Positions 16,792-24,956 of a stretch of 64,000 bases of DNA are shown here, piece by piece (within the stretch, counting starts at the first letter, position 1; the number at the start of each line of letters is the position of its first letter). The notes beneath the pieces were generated by a model. It worked only from the letters and a program-made list of their open reading frames with translations, had not been told where the DNA came from and ran no database searches. Both the position numbers and the translations under genes were made by a program. The stretch covers positions 1-64,000 of the forward strand of contig NZ_SLZV01000012.1 in assembly GCF_004346095.1 (NCBI RefSeq). The letters run 5' to 3'. This DNA is from Faecalimonas umbilicata. GTDB lineage: Bacteria > Bacillota > Clostridia > Lachnospirales > Lachnospiraceae.

Positions 16792-17461
16792 GATGGCCCT
16801 CCACGATCTTCCCGTCTTCCAGGCGGACAATCTGATCCGCCATCTGCGCCAGCTCTTCGTTGTGCGTGATCATCACCACCGTCTGTCCGTATTTCTTACT
16901 CATCATCCGAAGGAGCGCCATGACATCTCTGCCCGCGATCGTGTCCAGATTTCCGGTCGGCTCGTCCGCCAGCACGACCGGAGGCTTTGCGATCAATGCC
17001 CGCGCGATCGCCGCTCGCTGCTGCTGTCCGCCGGACAATTCCCCCGGAAAGGCTTCCATCAGATCTTCCAGACGCAAAAAAGAGACGATAGACCGAAGAA
17101 GCTCCTTGTCCGGCTTTCTTCCGTCCAGCGTCAACGGGAATACAATATTTTCATAAATGTTTAACATCGGCGCCAGATTGTAATTCTGGAAAATAAATCC
17201 CACCTTCCTCCTCCGGAAAACACTCTTCTCCTCTTCATCGAGATTGTCTAGCAGGACCTCCCCGATCTGCACACGGCCTTCTGTCGGCTCATCCAGCCCG
17301 CCGAGCAGGTGTAACAGCGTAGATTTTCCGCTGCCCGAAACACCCATCACCGCCAGAAAGCAGCCGCGCTCTACTTCCAGGTCAATTCCGTCCAGCGCTT
17401 TGATCAAATGTGATCCTCTCTGATAGTATTTCTTCAGATTGTTTGCCCTCAGCTGTATCAT
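16778..17461 (-). CDS. ABC transporter ATPase (module B)
   Basis: 227 residues with Walker A GVSGSGKST, Q-loop FIFQNYN, signature [15 protein letters not shown], Walker [14 protein letters not shown] and H-loop MITHN, where the usual Asp after His is Asn. It is close in sequence to the module A ATPase (both start with a ...LKKYYQ(R/Q)G... segment). GGGAGG stands before ATG 17461. The kinase gene ends only 26 bp upstream, so unlike module A the ABC genes here have no room for a separate regulated promoter and are probably read with the two-component genes. Confidence 0.9.
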   Translation of the reverse strand: MIQLRANNLKKYYQRGSHLIKALDGIDLEVERGCFLAVMGVSGSGKSTLLHLLGGLDEPTEGRVQIGEVLLDNLDEEEKSVFRRRKVGFIFQNYNLAPMLNIYENIVFPLTLDGRKPDKELLRSIVSFLRLEDLMEAFPGELSGGQQQRAAIARALIAKPPVVLADEPTGNLDTIAGRDVMALLRMMSKKYGQTVVMITHNEELAQMADQIVRLEDGKIVEGHHAGK

Positions 17462-17487
17462 TGTTTCCTCCCTCTTCTTCCTCTGTT

Positions 17488-18516
17488 TTATCCGTGCGGA
17501 TCCGGCTCATTCAGGAGATATACAGAAAACGTCGTCCCTTCTCCCACAACCGAAGCCACGCTGATATATCCTTTCTCCAGCTCGATGATTTCCTTTGCGA
17601 GATGCAGTCCCAGACCGATTCCATCTTCCCCTTCCGCCTCCGGCTCCCGGTAGAACCGTTTAAAAACGTGATTCAGATGACCTGCCGCGATGCCTCTTCC
17701 GGTATCAGCAATATCGATCTTTGTATAGAACTGTCCCTGGCCTGCGTCAATTTTGACTCTTCCTCCCGGACCGGTATATTTGACTGCATTGTCAAGCAGA
17801 TTAAAAATTGCCTCCACCATCCATCTTCTGTCATGGATCAGCTCCACCGAATCCGAACAGGACACTGTGACTGTGATTTCTTTTTTGAGTGCCTTTGGCA
17901 TCACCTCACTTACCGCTTCCGCAAGTGTGTCAAGCAATGGTTGCCGCTTCCGGTGCAGTGAGACAAGCCCGGTCTCCAGGCGGGACATCTTCGTCATTGC
18001 CTCCATGAGGAAATGGAGTTTCTCTGTCTGCTCTTCCATCATCGTCAGAAACTGTTGCCTTTTCTCCTCGGGGATATTTTTCCGTCCCAGGATTTCCGCA
18101 AACATCCTGATATTTGCCGCCGGTGTCCTGGCCTGGTGGGCAATGTCCGACACCATACTCTGGACCGTCTCTTTTTCCTTCCGGCTTGTCTCTCTCGTAT
18201 GAAGCATGATCTCATGGTACTGTTTCATCCGGTCCTGAATCTTTACGGTCAGCGTATCGTGATATTCCGGAAAACGAATCTCCTCTTTCTCAGCAATCAT
18301 ATCGTCCAGCGTATCTAACACCTGCTCCGCCTGTTCTACAAGCAGTTTTCTCAGAGATACCAGTTCCAGCAGGCAGACGGCCACTGCCGCACACACAATG
18401 GCAGCTGCGCCGAGTGCGAACAGTTCTTTCTGCAGCGGCAGAACTGTAAGAAGAGCGATTCCTCCTATTCCGATCAGGAACACAAGCGCCATCGTTTTAT
18501 AGATCTTATGCTTCAT
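17488..18516 (-). CDS. Sensor histidine kinase (module B)
   Basis: 342 residues from MKHKIYKTM. Two membrane helices (8-26 and 32-53) with almost no loop between them, so there is no external sensor domain; this is the intramembrane-sensing plan of BceS-type kinases. Then a coiled linker, SDIAHQARTP (phosphorylated His127), NLLDNAVKYTG, DTGRGI and IGLGLHLAKEIIE. ATG 18516 overlaps the regulator stop by 11 bases; the frame upstream to 18588 lies inside the regulator. The ABC pair that follows is the likely sensor or target. Confidence 0.9.
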   Translation of the reverse strand: MKHKIYKTMALVFLIGIGGIALLTVLPLQKELFALGAAAIVCAAVAVCLLELVSLRKLLVEQAEQVLDTLDDMIAEKEEIRFPEYHDTLTVKIQDRMKQYHEIMLHTRETSRKEKETVQSMVSDIAHQARTPAANIRMFAEILGRKNIPEEKRQQFLTMMEEQTEKLHFLMEAMTKMSRLETGLVSLHRKRQPLLDTLAEAVSEVMPKALKKEITVTVSCSDSVELIHDRRWMVEAIFNLLDNAVKYTGPGGRVKIDAGQGQFYTKIDIADTGRGIAAGHLNHVFKRFYREPEAEGEDGIGLGLHLAKEIIELEKGYISVASVVGEGTTFSVYLLNEPDPHG

Positions 18517-19201
18517 GCGCTTTCCTCCGCACAAAAAGATAGCCCATTCCGTAGATCGTCTGAATATATTTGTGGGACGCATCCTCAATCTTTTTTCTCA
18601 ACCTTGTCATATTGACGGTCAGCGTATGCTCATCAATAAAGTTTTGATCACAATCGTAGAGCCGTTCCAGGAGCACGCGCCTGGTCAGGACCGTTCCCTC
18701 ATTTTCCATAAAGAGCTTTAACATCCGGTACTCATTCGGTGTCAGAACCAATGTTTCCATCCCTCTGATGGCAGTCATCCGGTCAAAGTCGATTTTGAGA
18801 TAACCATCGTCATACCGGTCTGACTCCTTCTTCTCCTCTTGTCCACCGCGTTTCAATATCACGGCAATCTTTCTTCTGAGCACCGCCGGGGAAAACGGCT
18901 TTGTGACATAATCATCTGCACCGAGATCATATCCTCCCAGCAGATCTTCCTCTTCGTTCCTCCCGGTCAGAAACATGACCGGAACGGAATACCGCTCTCT
19001 GATCTCCCGGTAGAAGGTAAATCCGTCCCCGTCCGGCAGATCTACATCCAGTATCAACAGGTCGAATTTTGATGTTTCCAATAGTTGCCCCGCCTTCTTC
19101 AGCGAGTGTGCCGTGATCGTCAGATAATCTTCTTCCTCCAGTTCAAAGCAAAGTCCGGCAGAAAGCGCGATGTCATCTTCTACAAGCAGTATTCTCTTCA
19201 T
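18506..19201 (-). CDS. OmpR-family response regulator (module B)
   Basis: 231 residues: receiver with E8, D9, D10 and phosphoacceptor Asp52 (LILDVDLPDGDG), LTGRN, TKPFSPAVLRRKI; winged helix with LTPNEYRMLKLFMENEG and the ending KYIQTIYGMGYLFVRRKAHEA. It is clearly related to the module A regulator (both have the GYDLGA(D/E)DY segment). It is the first gene of a four-gene set regulator-kinase-ATPase-permease with overlaps or short gaps throughout. Confidence 0.92.
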   Translation of the reverse strand: MKRILLVEDDIALSAGLCFELEEEDYLTITAHSLKKAGQLLETSKFDLLILDVDLPDGDGFTFYREIRERYSVPVMFLTGRNEEEDLLGGYDLGADDYVTKPFSPAVLRRKIAVILKRGGQEEKKESDRYDDGYLKIDFDRMTAIRGMETLVLTPNEYRMLKLFMENEGTVLTRRVLLERLYDCDQNFIDEHTLTVNMTRLRKKIEDASHKYIQTIYGMGYLFVRRKAHEA

Positions 19202-19255
19202 ATTCCTCTCCTCGCTCTTGTTCTTTCTCTGTCTTTCTTATGCACTTTTGAGATT

Positions 19256-19292
19256 ATTTTACTAAATTTTTCAGCTTTTTACAACAGCTGTT
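19256..19292 (-). promoter_or_regulatory. Promoter of module B with palindrome at the -35 box
   Basis: On the minus strand TTGTAA (19284-19279) and TAAAAT (19261-19256) have a 17-bp spacer. The perfect palindrome AACAGCTGTT (19283-19292) touches the -35 box and could be an operator. Confidence 0.6.
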
Positions 19293-19300
19293 TTCGGCTT

Positions 19301-19714
19301 TTATGCTTGTTTTGATTCTCGCTTTCCTTTCCGTTTTTGCTCCAGCACATAGCCGGCCGCTCCACAGAATACAAGTGCGCTTCCCACAATCCAGTAAACA
19401 ACGGTAAGTCCATTTGTCGTTCCATAGATTTCCAGCGCCCCCGTAAAAAAGCTTCCAGTGGTCAGCGCCGCTATTCCTTCATGATACCGCCTGAGGCTTT
19501 TTCTTTCCGGAACTTCCCTATGAAAGAATTGGAGAAGAAAAAAAGGAATCACACCGCCTGCCAGCGGAAATGCAAACGCATAGATCATATAATAGGAAAA
19601 TACTCCGTGACTGAATGTTTCATAGACGGCGCCAAGCAGGACGCAGGCTGCCGTGACAGCCAGATAACCGAAAATAGTGTTCTGCAGTCTAGTATCCGAT
19701 GTAGACAATATCAC
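19301..19714 (-). CDS. Small membrane protein of the surface operon
   Basis: 137 residues, four hydrophobic helices (about 14-32, 40-62, 83-98, 105-124) and a basic C-terminal tail (EQKRKGKRESKQA). I do not recognise the family. It begins with GTG at 19714, eleven bases after GGAGAGGAG, and overlaps the stop of the phosphodiester glycosidase gene by 26 bases, so it is cotranslated with it. It is the last gene of the leftward operon that begins with the VTC-domain gene. It may help export or anchor the product of the neighbouring enzymes, but the sequence does not show this. Confidence 0.7.
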   Translation of the reverse strand: MILSTSDTRLQNTIFGYLAVTAACVLLGAVYETFSHGVFSYYMIYAFAFPLAGGVIPFFLLQFFHREVPERKSLRRYHEGIAALTTGSFFTGALEIYGTTNGLTVVYWIVGSALVFCGAAGYVLEQKRKGKRESKQA

Positions 19715-20603
19715 TCACACTCCTCTCCCGAATGCTTTTTCCGTCTGTGGTCGGCTGATTAATGATCTCTCCGTTAAAGTAAAGTGTAGAAGATCCGCCG
19801 CCATCCAGATTATATGCCGTCGTCACTCCCAGTCCTTTCATAAATTCTGCCATCTCCAGAAGCGAAAGCCCTTCGCTCTCCTCTGTCCTTCCATCTGAGA
19901 CGACAAAGACATAGTGGAGTTCATCTATGATTCCGATCGCTGTGCGCGGATTGCTCGCCATCGCTTTTCCGACCTCATCTTCTTCCGTTACCGCGACCTC
20001 GCCGTCAGCAACGAGCGCCGGTCCAAATGACAACACCTCTTTTGCATTGTTTGCCAGAAGCTCCTCCGCTGTCACATCTTCCTCCGAAATAATCCCAAAC
20101 GTTCCATTTTCATAGATAACCAGATCCTGCTGTCCTTCCCTTACCGTATCCCGGTACAGCACGCCGTTCCGGATCACATAGCCGGACTCCTGTGCCCCAT
20201 AATAGTCCCCGTTGATCGCAAGAATCGCTCCTGCACTTTCTGCAATCTCCGATGTCTTCTCTGTCACATTCCGCCCGTACACATTTTGTGCCAGCGCAGT
20301 CTGCAGATATTCCGGCGAAGAAAGTATGACATCCGCCACATAGATAGAAGTGTCATATTCCCGCATGTGTGATATGGCAACCTCTATATTTTCATCTTTG
20401 TAGGTGCTGTCGGATACTGTCGCCTCCGCACTGCTTTCTTCTGTTTCTGCTATTTTGCTGTCGGTCTCTGTGCTGGTCTGCTTTTCCACAGTTGCATAAA
20501 CTTTTTTCAACACAAACGTATCCAGTCCCAGATAAATGGTAAACGAAGTCAGGAACACGGCATAGATCAATTCCCACCTATGCTTTTTTAAAAACCGTTC
20601 CAT
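19689..20603 (-). CDS. Membrane-anchored phosphodiester glycosidase (NAGPA domain)
   Basis: 304 residues. A basic start (MERFLKKHRWE) and one hydrophobic helix (about 10-32) form a signal anchor, followed by a Ser/Thr/Glu-rich spacer and then the NAGPA fold: ILAINGDYYGAQESGYVIRN, SNPRTAIGIID and TAYNLDGGGSSTLYFNG are the characteristic motifs. Relatives remove sugar-phosphodiester caps (uncovering enzyme) or act on bacterial exopolysaccharides, so an extracellular action on a phosphodiester-linked glycan such as a teichoic-acid-like polymer is plausible. ATG 20603 is chosen because GGGAGG lies six bases upstream. It overlaps the glycosyltransferase gene by 26 bases. Confidence 0.85.
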   Translation of the reverse strand: MERFLKKHRWELIYAVFLTSFTIYLGLDTFVLKKVYATVEKQTSTETDSKIAETEESSAEATVSDSTYKDENIEVAISHMREYDTSIYVADVILSSPEYLQTALAQNVYGRNVTEKTSEIAESAGAILAINGDYYGAQESGYVIRNGVLYRDTVREGQQDLVIYENGTFGIISEEDVTAEELLANNAKEVLSFGPALVADGEVAVTEEDEVGKAMASNPRTAIGIIDELHYVFVVSDGRTEESEGLSLLEMAEFMKGLGVTTAYNLDGGGSSTLYFNGEIINQPTTDGKSIRERSVSDIVYIGY

Positions 20604-21651
20604 GCGCATCCTCCCTTCTTCGGAAAATGAAATGACTCTGTACAAACCAGCTCACAATGAATAAGATCAACTCCGCACAGATTTTTCCCACATATTGATT
20701 CATCCCAAGCCGTCTCACAAAAATTTCTAAAAGAGCAGTGTTCGCCACAAGGATCAGAACGACAAGCAGCAGATATTTTCCCGATGACTGCACCACCTTT
20801 TCATTGCTTTGGAAGACAATGTTCCGGTTTGCTGTATAATTTACCCCTGCGCTGACAATTCTTGCTGTAACATTGGAAATGATTCTGGCACTGTCCGGCA
20901 GCATACCGGCTGTCAGACAGAGCATCCCACTGTAAATCCCGTAGTCTATGAGAAAACTGCCGAAAGAAACTGCTGAAAATTTCAATATTTCTTTGTAAAT
21001 ACGTACGGAGTCTTTGATCGTGTCAAAATGAGAGGTCCGGTTTTCATCTATATAGACTGTCTCAATCTCCACCTCCCGCACCGGAATCTTCTCACGCGCA
21101 CATTGGAGCAGCACATTCATCTCATATTCGTAACGCTCCCCCTCAACCTGCGCAAATCTGTGTGCAGTTTTTCTGTCAAATGCCCGCAGCCCTGTCTGCG
21201 TATCGTACACCTTCATCCCCGTTGCAAGCCGGTAGACGATGCGGGTCACCGTATTCCCAAACCGGCTTCTGAGCGGGATATCCCCTTTCATTTTCCTGCT
21301 TCCCAGGATGAGCTGTCCCGGATTTTCCATTCCCGCTGCGCACACTTTCTTCACGTCATCCGGTTTGTGCTGCCCATCCGCATCGACCGTCACTATGACA
21401 TAATCTGACGATACGCTGTTCTGAATATAGTTGAATCCGGTCTTTAATGCCCGCCCTTTTCCTCTGTTTTTGTCATGTCTTAACACTGTCGCCTCTTCCT
21501 CGAGCTTTCGGAACAGCCCCTGCTTTTCCCTGGAACTCCCATCATCCACAACGACAACTTCCAATCCCTTTTCTCTGATCTTTCGGACCAGTTCCAGCAG
21601 ACCCGCCTCCGGCTGATAGGCAGGTATCAATGCAATTTTTCTGCTGTTCAT
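20578..21651 (-). CDS. GT2 glycosyltransferase fused to a GtrA membrane domain
   Basis: 357 residues. The first ~225 residues are a DPM1-like GT-A fold: ALIPAYQPEAG, VVVVDDGSS, NRGKGRALKTGF, VTVDADGQHKPDD (the DxD site), then DTQTGLRAFDR. After the linker, four hydrophobic helices (about 228-340) form a GtrA domain with VNYTANRNIVFQ, known from flippase-like translocation of polyprenyl-phosphate sugars. The fusion therefore probably makes and flips a lipid-linked sugar to the outer face, where the neighbouring glycosidase and lipoprotein act. It sits 67 bp behind the lipoprotein gene in the same direction. Confidence 0.9.
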   Translation of the reverse strand: MNSRKIALIPAYQPEAGLLELVRKIREKGLEVVVVDDGSSREKQGLFRKLEEEATVLRHDKNRGKGRALKTGFNYIQNSVSSDYVIVTVDADGQHKPDDVKKVCAAGMENPGQLILGSRKMKGDIPLRSRFGNTVTRIVYRLATGMKVYDTQTGLRAFDRKTAHRFAQVEGERYEYEMNVLLQCAREKIPVREVEIETVYIDENRTSHFDTIKDSVRIYKEILKFSAVSFGSFLIDYGIYSGMLCLTAGMLPDSARIISNVTARIVSAGVNYTANRNIVFQSNEKVVQSSGKYLLLVVLILVANTALLEIFVRRLGMNQYVGKICAELILFIVSWFVQSHFIFRRREDAHGTVFKKA

Positions 21652-21718
21652 ACAATTATCACCTCTTCTTTCTGCTTTCTATTTTCTGATGTCCTCCTCT
21701 CCTCAAAAGCCCTCCTGC

Positions 21719-23356
21719 TTACATACTGTCTCCTGTATCTGAAGAACTTCCTTGATTTTCTCCTGCTTCTCCCGGACCTCCCTGCTTATTTTCTCCGTTT
21801 CGGTCAGGAGGTGTCCCCTGCTTATTTCCTTCGTCCATATCAGGAGGCGTTCCTTTCATTTCTCTCTGCTCCGGATTCCCCGGTCCGCCCTGCATCTGAC
21901 CGCTTCCATAGATCAGAGTATCCAGCGTGATTTCTTCACTGTATGTCCCTGCCGATACCGTGTAAGTACTGTCTTTTGTAAGTTCCGGACAGCTGATCAG
22001 CACAGATGTGTATACTTTATCCGGTTCCCACTGCATAAGTTCTGTTCCATCACTGTCCTGAAGAGAAACAACACTGCCTGCCTCCTGTGATCCGACTGAT
22101 ACCAGCACTGTGCCCTGTGTGGAGGAACTTCCAAAATTTTGCGCCATACCGGAAGAACCTGCCGCAACAAAGGTTCCTCCGCTGATGACCGCTTCTCCAT
22201 TATAGTCTAATGCACCGTTTCCATCATTGACCGGACCGGATATATAAGTTTCTCCGCCTGACACGGTCAGATCTCCATTAGAATCAATCCCGTCTCCTTC
22301 GGAATTGACATGTATCACGCCGCCGGAAATATGAATGTAAGCTCCTTCTGTTGCCGCAAACTGATCTCCACCTGTGCCTTCAAAACCGCTGCTGTCATTT
22401 CCGCCTGCCGCATTCAGTCCATCGTCTGATGCAGTTACAGAGATATTTCCACCTGTAATATCGATGCTCAACCCTTCAATCCCTTCGTAACTTTGGGCAA
22501 TCTCTATTTCCCCGCCTAGAATCGTTGTAGAAGAATCTGCATGGATTCCGTCGTCCTGTGCCGTGATTTTAAAACTGCCGTCCGCCAGATAGACAAATCC
22601 AAGGCTGCTGTCATCTGTATTTGACGCATGGATGCCGTCTTTCCCTGACGTGATCGTAAAAGTTCCACTTAGGATCCGCACACTGTCCTTCCCGGAAAGT
22701 CCATGAGATGCCGCTGTAATGTCATAAGTACCACTTGTAAGTACAAGGTCATCTTTTGACACAACTCCATGTCCTGCCTCCGCCTTGATCTTCAATGTTC
22801 CGGCGCCGTTTAATGTCAGGTCATCTTTTGAAAAAATGACCGCATCGATATTATTATCATCAATCGCCGTGTAAGTTCCTCCATTAGTCAATATGTTGTC
22901 TGATCCGGATGCCGTCGTGAGAAATACTTTATCTGCTGAACGGACATAAATTGCCGCTGACTGTGCACTTGTAATCTCTACACCATTTAAAACAATCTGA
23001 ATCTTATCGGTGTCCTCGGCATCTACGATAATCATTCCATTCGATAGTGTTCCCGACAAAATGTAAGTTCCTTCCTCTGTAATCGTGACTGTATTTTCTG
23101 AAATCTGCACCGCATCTGAATCACAGAGTGTGCCGTTATCCGCAAGCGTGATCAATGCACTATCTTCCTCATCGTAACCGATCTCCTTATCTCGGTCTGT
23201 AAACATTTCTGAAATATCTTTCACTGTCTGTTCCTCAGAATTGGTGGCAGTATCACTTTGGTTTTCAGAGGATGCCTCTGCATTTTTCAAAGTACATCCC
23301 GGCACTAGAAGCATTCCTGCAAACAGCCATAATAATATGATTCTTCTTTTTTTCAT
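21719..23356 (-). CDS. Beta-helical surface lipoprotein (DUF4353-type, carbohydrate-binding-like)
   Basis: 545 residues. The signal sequence ends in LVPGC (acylated Cys21). Residues ~90-430 are stacked short repeats of the form G-T-(Y/F)-x-(I/V)-T-(A/S), for example GTYDITAASHGLSGKDSVRI, DGSFKITAQDDGIHADSST and GGNISVTASDDGLNAAGG, which predicts a parallel beta-helix as in DUF4353 proteins annotated as carbohydrate-binding. The C-terminal 60 residues are Gly/Pro/Gln/Asn-rich (QGTPPDRNGENKQGGPGEAG), a low-complexity surface tail. ATG 23356 starts the signal; the longer frame to 23422 overlaps the DUF4956 gene. It follows that gene by 10 bp. In related loci a CotH-like kinase often takes this place, which is knowledge, not seen here. 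Confidence 0.8.
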   Translation of the reverse strand: MKKRRIILLWLFAGMLLVPGCTLKNAEASSENQSDTATNSEEQTVKDISEMFTDRDKEIGYDEEDSALITLADNGTLCDSDAVQISENTVTITEEGTYILSGTLSNGMIIVDAEDTDKIQIVLNGVEITSAQSAAIYVRSADKVFLTTASGSDNILTNGGTYTAIDDNNIDAVIFSKDDLTLNGAGTLKIKAEAGHGVVSKDDLVLTSGTYDITAASHGLSGKDSVRILSGTFTITSGKDGIHASNTDDSSLGFVYLADGSFKITAQDDGIHADSSTTILGGEIEIAQSYEGIEGLSIDITGGNISVTASDDGLNAAGGNDSSGFEGTGGDQFAATEGAYIHISGGVIHVNSEGDGIDSNGDLTVSGGETYISGPVNDGNGALDYNGEAVISGGTFVAAGSSGMAQNFGSSSTQGTVLVSVGSQEAGSVVSLQDSDGTELMQWEPDKVYTSVLISCPELTKDSTYTVSAGTYSEEITLDTLIYGSGQMQGGPGNPEQREMKGTPPDMDEGNKQGTPPDRNGENKQGGPGEAGENQGSSSDTGDSM

Positions 23357-23366
23357 TGCGCACCTC

Positions 23367-24062
23367 CTATAATTCTCCGATAATCGTCTCCTGCTTTGAT
23401 ACCGTAATCTCCAAATTGCCATTTCTGCATCGCAGCTTGTCGATCATCTCCTTTTCCTGATCCCTACTTCTCAGTGTCAAATTGTAAGTTAAGCGGAACA
23501 AGCTCCCCATATTTGTCGTCTTTACTTGAACAAGTTCACATTCTGTCGTATATTTCTGCAAAATCTTATCAAACACTCCGGAATAATCAAGATCTTCCGG
23601 AATCGTGATGTGCATTGTCTTATACCGATCCTGTTTTTTTCCTGCTCCAAAGTCCAGTCGATGGTAAAGAAGACTCACTCCTCCAAGAAGCACCGCTACA
23701 AGAAATGCATACCCAAGATAGCCCATCCCCGCGACAAGCCCAGTTCCCATAGCCAGAAAGATTGCTCCGATTTCTTTTGCGGAGCCTGCAGCCGACCGGA
23801 ACCGCACAAGACTAAATGCCCCTGCGACCGCTACCCCAGTTCCTACATTTCCATTTACCATCATGATCACAACACAGACAACGGCCGGAAGTATGGCCAG
23901 TGTTGCCACAAAGCTTTTTGTATACCGTGTCCCACACATATACGCAACTGCCAGGATCAAACCGATTACAAGAGAACATCCTACACAGAGCAGAAAGTCT
24001 TGCACAGCAATCACATTTGTCATATCCGTATCAAAAATCCCGCGAAACATCTGATTAAGCAT
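23367..24062 (-). CDS. DUF4956 membrane protein
   Basis: 231 residues. Four hydrophobic helices in the first 135 residues with the conserved GNVGTGVAVAGAFSLVRFRS segment, where the Arg-x-Arg near the membrane is typical of DUF4956, followed by a soluble ACT-like domain of ~90 residues (MHITIPEDLDYSGVFDKIL, TNMGSLFRLTYNLTLR). In many Firmicutes DUF4956 genes stand directly beside VTC-domain genes, as here, where the two overlap by 8 bases. It may be the membrane partner or channel of the VTC protein. ATG 24062 (MLNQMF) is preferred to the extended start at 24083, which lies inside the VTC gene. Confidence 0.88.
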   Translation of the reverse strand: MLNQMFRGIFDTDMTNVIAVQDFLLCVGCSLVIGLILAVAYMCGTRYTKSFVATLAILPAVVCVVIMMVNGNVGTGVAVAGAFSLVRFRSAAGSAKEIGAIFLAMGTGLVAGMGYLGYAFLVAVLLGGVSLLYHRLDFGAGKKQDRYKTMHITIPEDLDYSGVFDKILQKYTTECELVQVKTTNMGSLFRLTYNLTLRSRDQEKEMIDKLRCRNGNLEITVSKQETIIGEL

Positions 24063-24774
24063 AGCGCACACCTCCCTTTGCATTCTTGTTCATCATCTGC
24101 ATATACGCAGAGCCATATTTAGAGAAGGATGTCTTAAACAAATGATTACTGCTCAACGTTCGGCTCATCCAAAGAGGAATGCCCCCGGATGTCTTGATTT
24201 CCAACAGTGTCTGCCCATTTTCCAATAGTGGCTTCCCATAAATTTCACTTCCCAGAGAAACATCATCCTCCCGGTAAAGTATATTTTCATCAAATGTCAC
24301 CCGGAAATCACTGCCATCCAGAGAATAATATGCCTCTCTCTCATAAGTCAGAAAGACTACTGGAACTAACTGCCCATAATAGTGCCGGAAATACTTGATT
24401 TCTTCTCCAATCTGTGACTTAACCGGAAGATCTCTCCTGCGCTCAAAGCTCTCCCTGACTATCTTCTCCGGAAGTGTAAGCCTTCGTTTATAGACAATTC
24501 CGTCATATTTCTTTTTCAATTCTACAAAGACTTCATCTTCCGGATCTGCGGTCTCATAACTCCGCACTCTTAGTTTTTCCTTATATGCCGGCTTTTCCAG
24601 AGAACGGCGGATCAATCGGAATGTATCTGTATCAAAATAAATATTCCGGATGGTTGTTCTTCCATAGTGATCTATCTGCATATATGGATCCATTGCTTTT
24701 AACACTTTCTCCTTTTCCTGCCTTGTGAGCAGATATTTCAGCTCATACCGCTTAAAAGTTGTCTGATATGTCAT
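24055..24774 (-). CDS. VTC-domain protein (polyphosphate polymerase-like)
   Basis: 239 residues, a lone VTC tunnel domain without SPX or membrane helices. Conserved polar residues expected to line the tunnel are visible: K13 in YELKYLL, R43 in RNIYFDT, R69 and R71 in KLRVRSYE, E85 and K87 in VELKKKYDG, the Arg of TYEREAYY, the Asp of TFDENI and the Glu/Lys of LLEIKTSGGIP. In the yeast VTC complex this domain makes polyphosphate from ATP; bacterial versions are annotated as polyphosphate polymerase domain proteins but their product is little studied. It is the first gene of a six-gene operon (VTC, DUF4956, lipoprotein, GT2-GtrA, NAGPA, membrane protein) directly behind a two-component system. 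Confidence 0.85.
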   Translation of the reverse strand: MTYQTTFKRYELKYLLTRQEKEKVLKAMDPYMQIDHYGRTTIRNIYFDTDTFRLIRRSLEKPAYKEKLRVRSYETADPEDEVFVELKKKYDGIVYKRRLTLPEKIVRESFERRRDLPVKSQIGEEIKYFRHYYGQLVPVVFLTYEREAYYSLDGSDFRVTFDENILYREDDVSLGSEIYGKPLLENGQTLLEIKTSGGIPLWMSRTLSSNHLFKTSFSKYGSAYMQMMNKNAKGGVRYA

Positions 24775-24805
24775 AAATTTTTCTCCTTTTCCTTGTGATG
24801 GATCA

Positions 24806-24836
24806 ACTATAGCAGACGAACCTTAAATCTACTTAA
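24806..24836 (-). promoter_or_regulatory. VTC operon promoter with direct repeats
   Basis: On the minus strand TTAAG (24836-24832) and TTAAG (24826-24822) lie 10 bp apart and are followed by the -10 box TATAGT (24811-24806), with no good -35 box. This is the layout of promoters activated by OmpR/PhoB-type regulators. A related TTAAG...TTTAG pair precedes the regulator gene at 26902-26917. Confidence 0.55.
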
Positions 24837-24889
24837 AAAACAGAACACCTCCATTAGCAACTGGCCAGATATGTATGATTCACTGTATC

Positions 24890-24924
24890 AAAAAGCCGCC
24901 TCAGTGCTTCTGCACCAAGACGGC
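24890..24924 (-). terminator. Terminator behind the kinase gene
   Basis: On the minus strand GCCGTCTTGGTGC (24924-24912) pairs with GCACTGAGGCGGC (24907-24895) through 13 positions including three G-T pairs, around an AGAA loop, and is followed by five T. It separates the two-component system from the VTC operon. Confidence 0.8.
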
Positions 24925-24956
24925 ATGCCATCTACATTTATGAAATTTAGCAAAAC

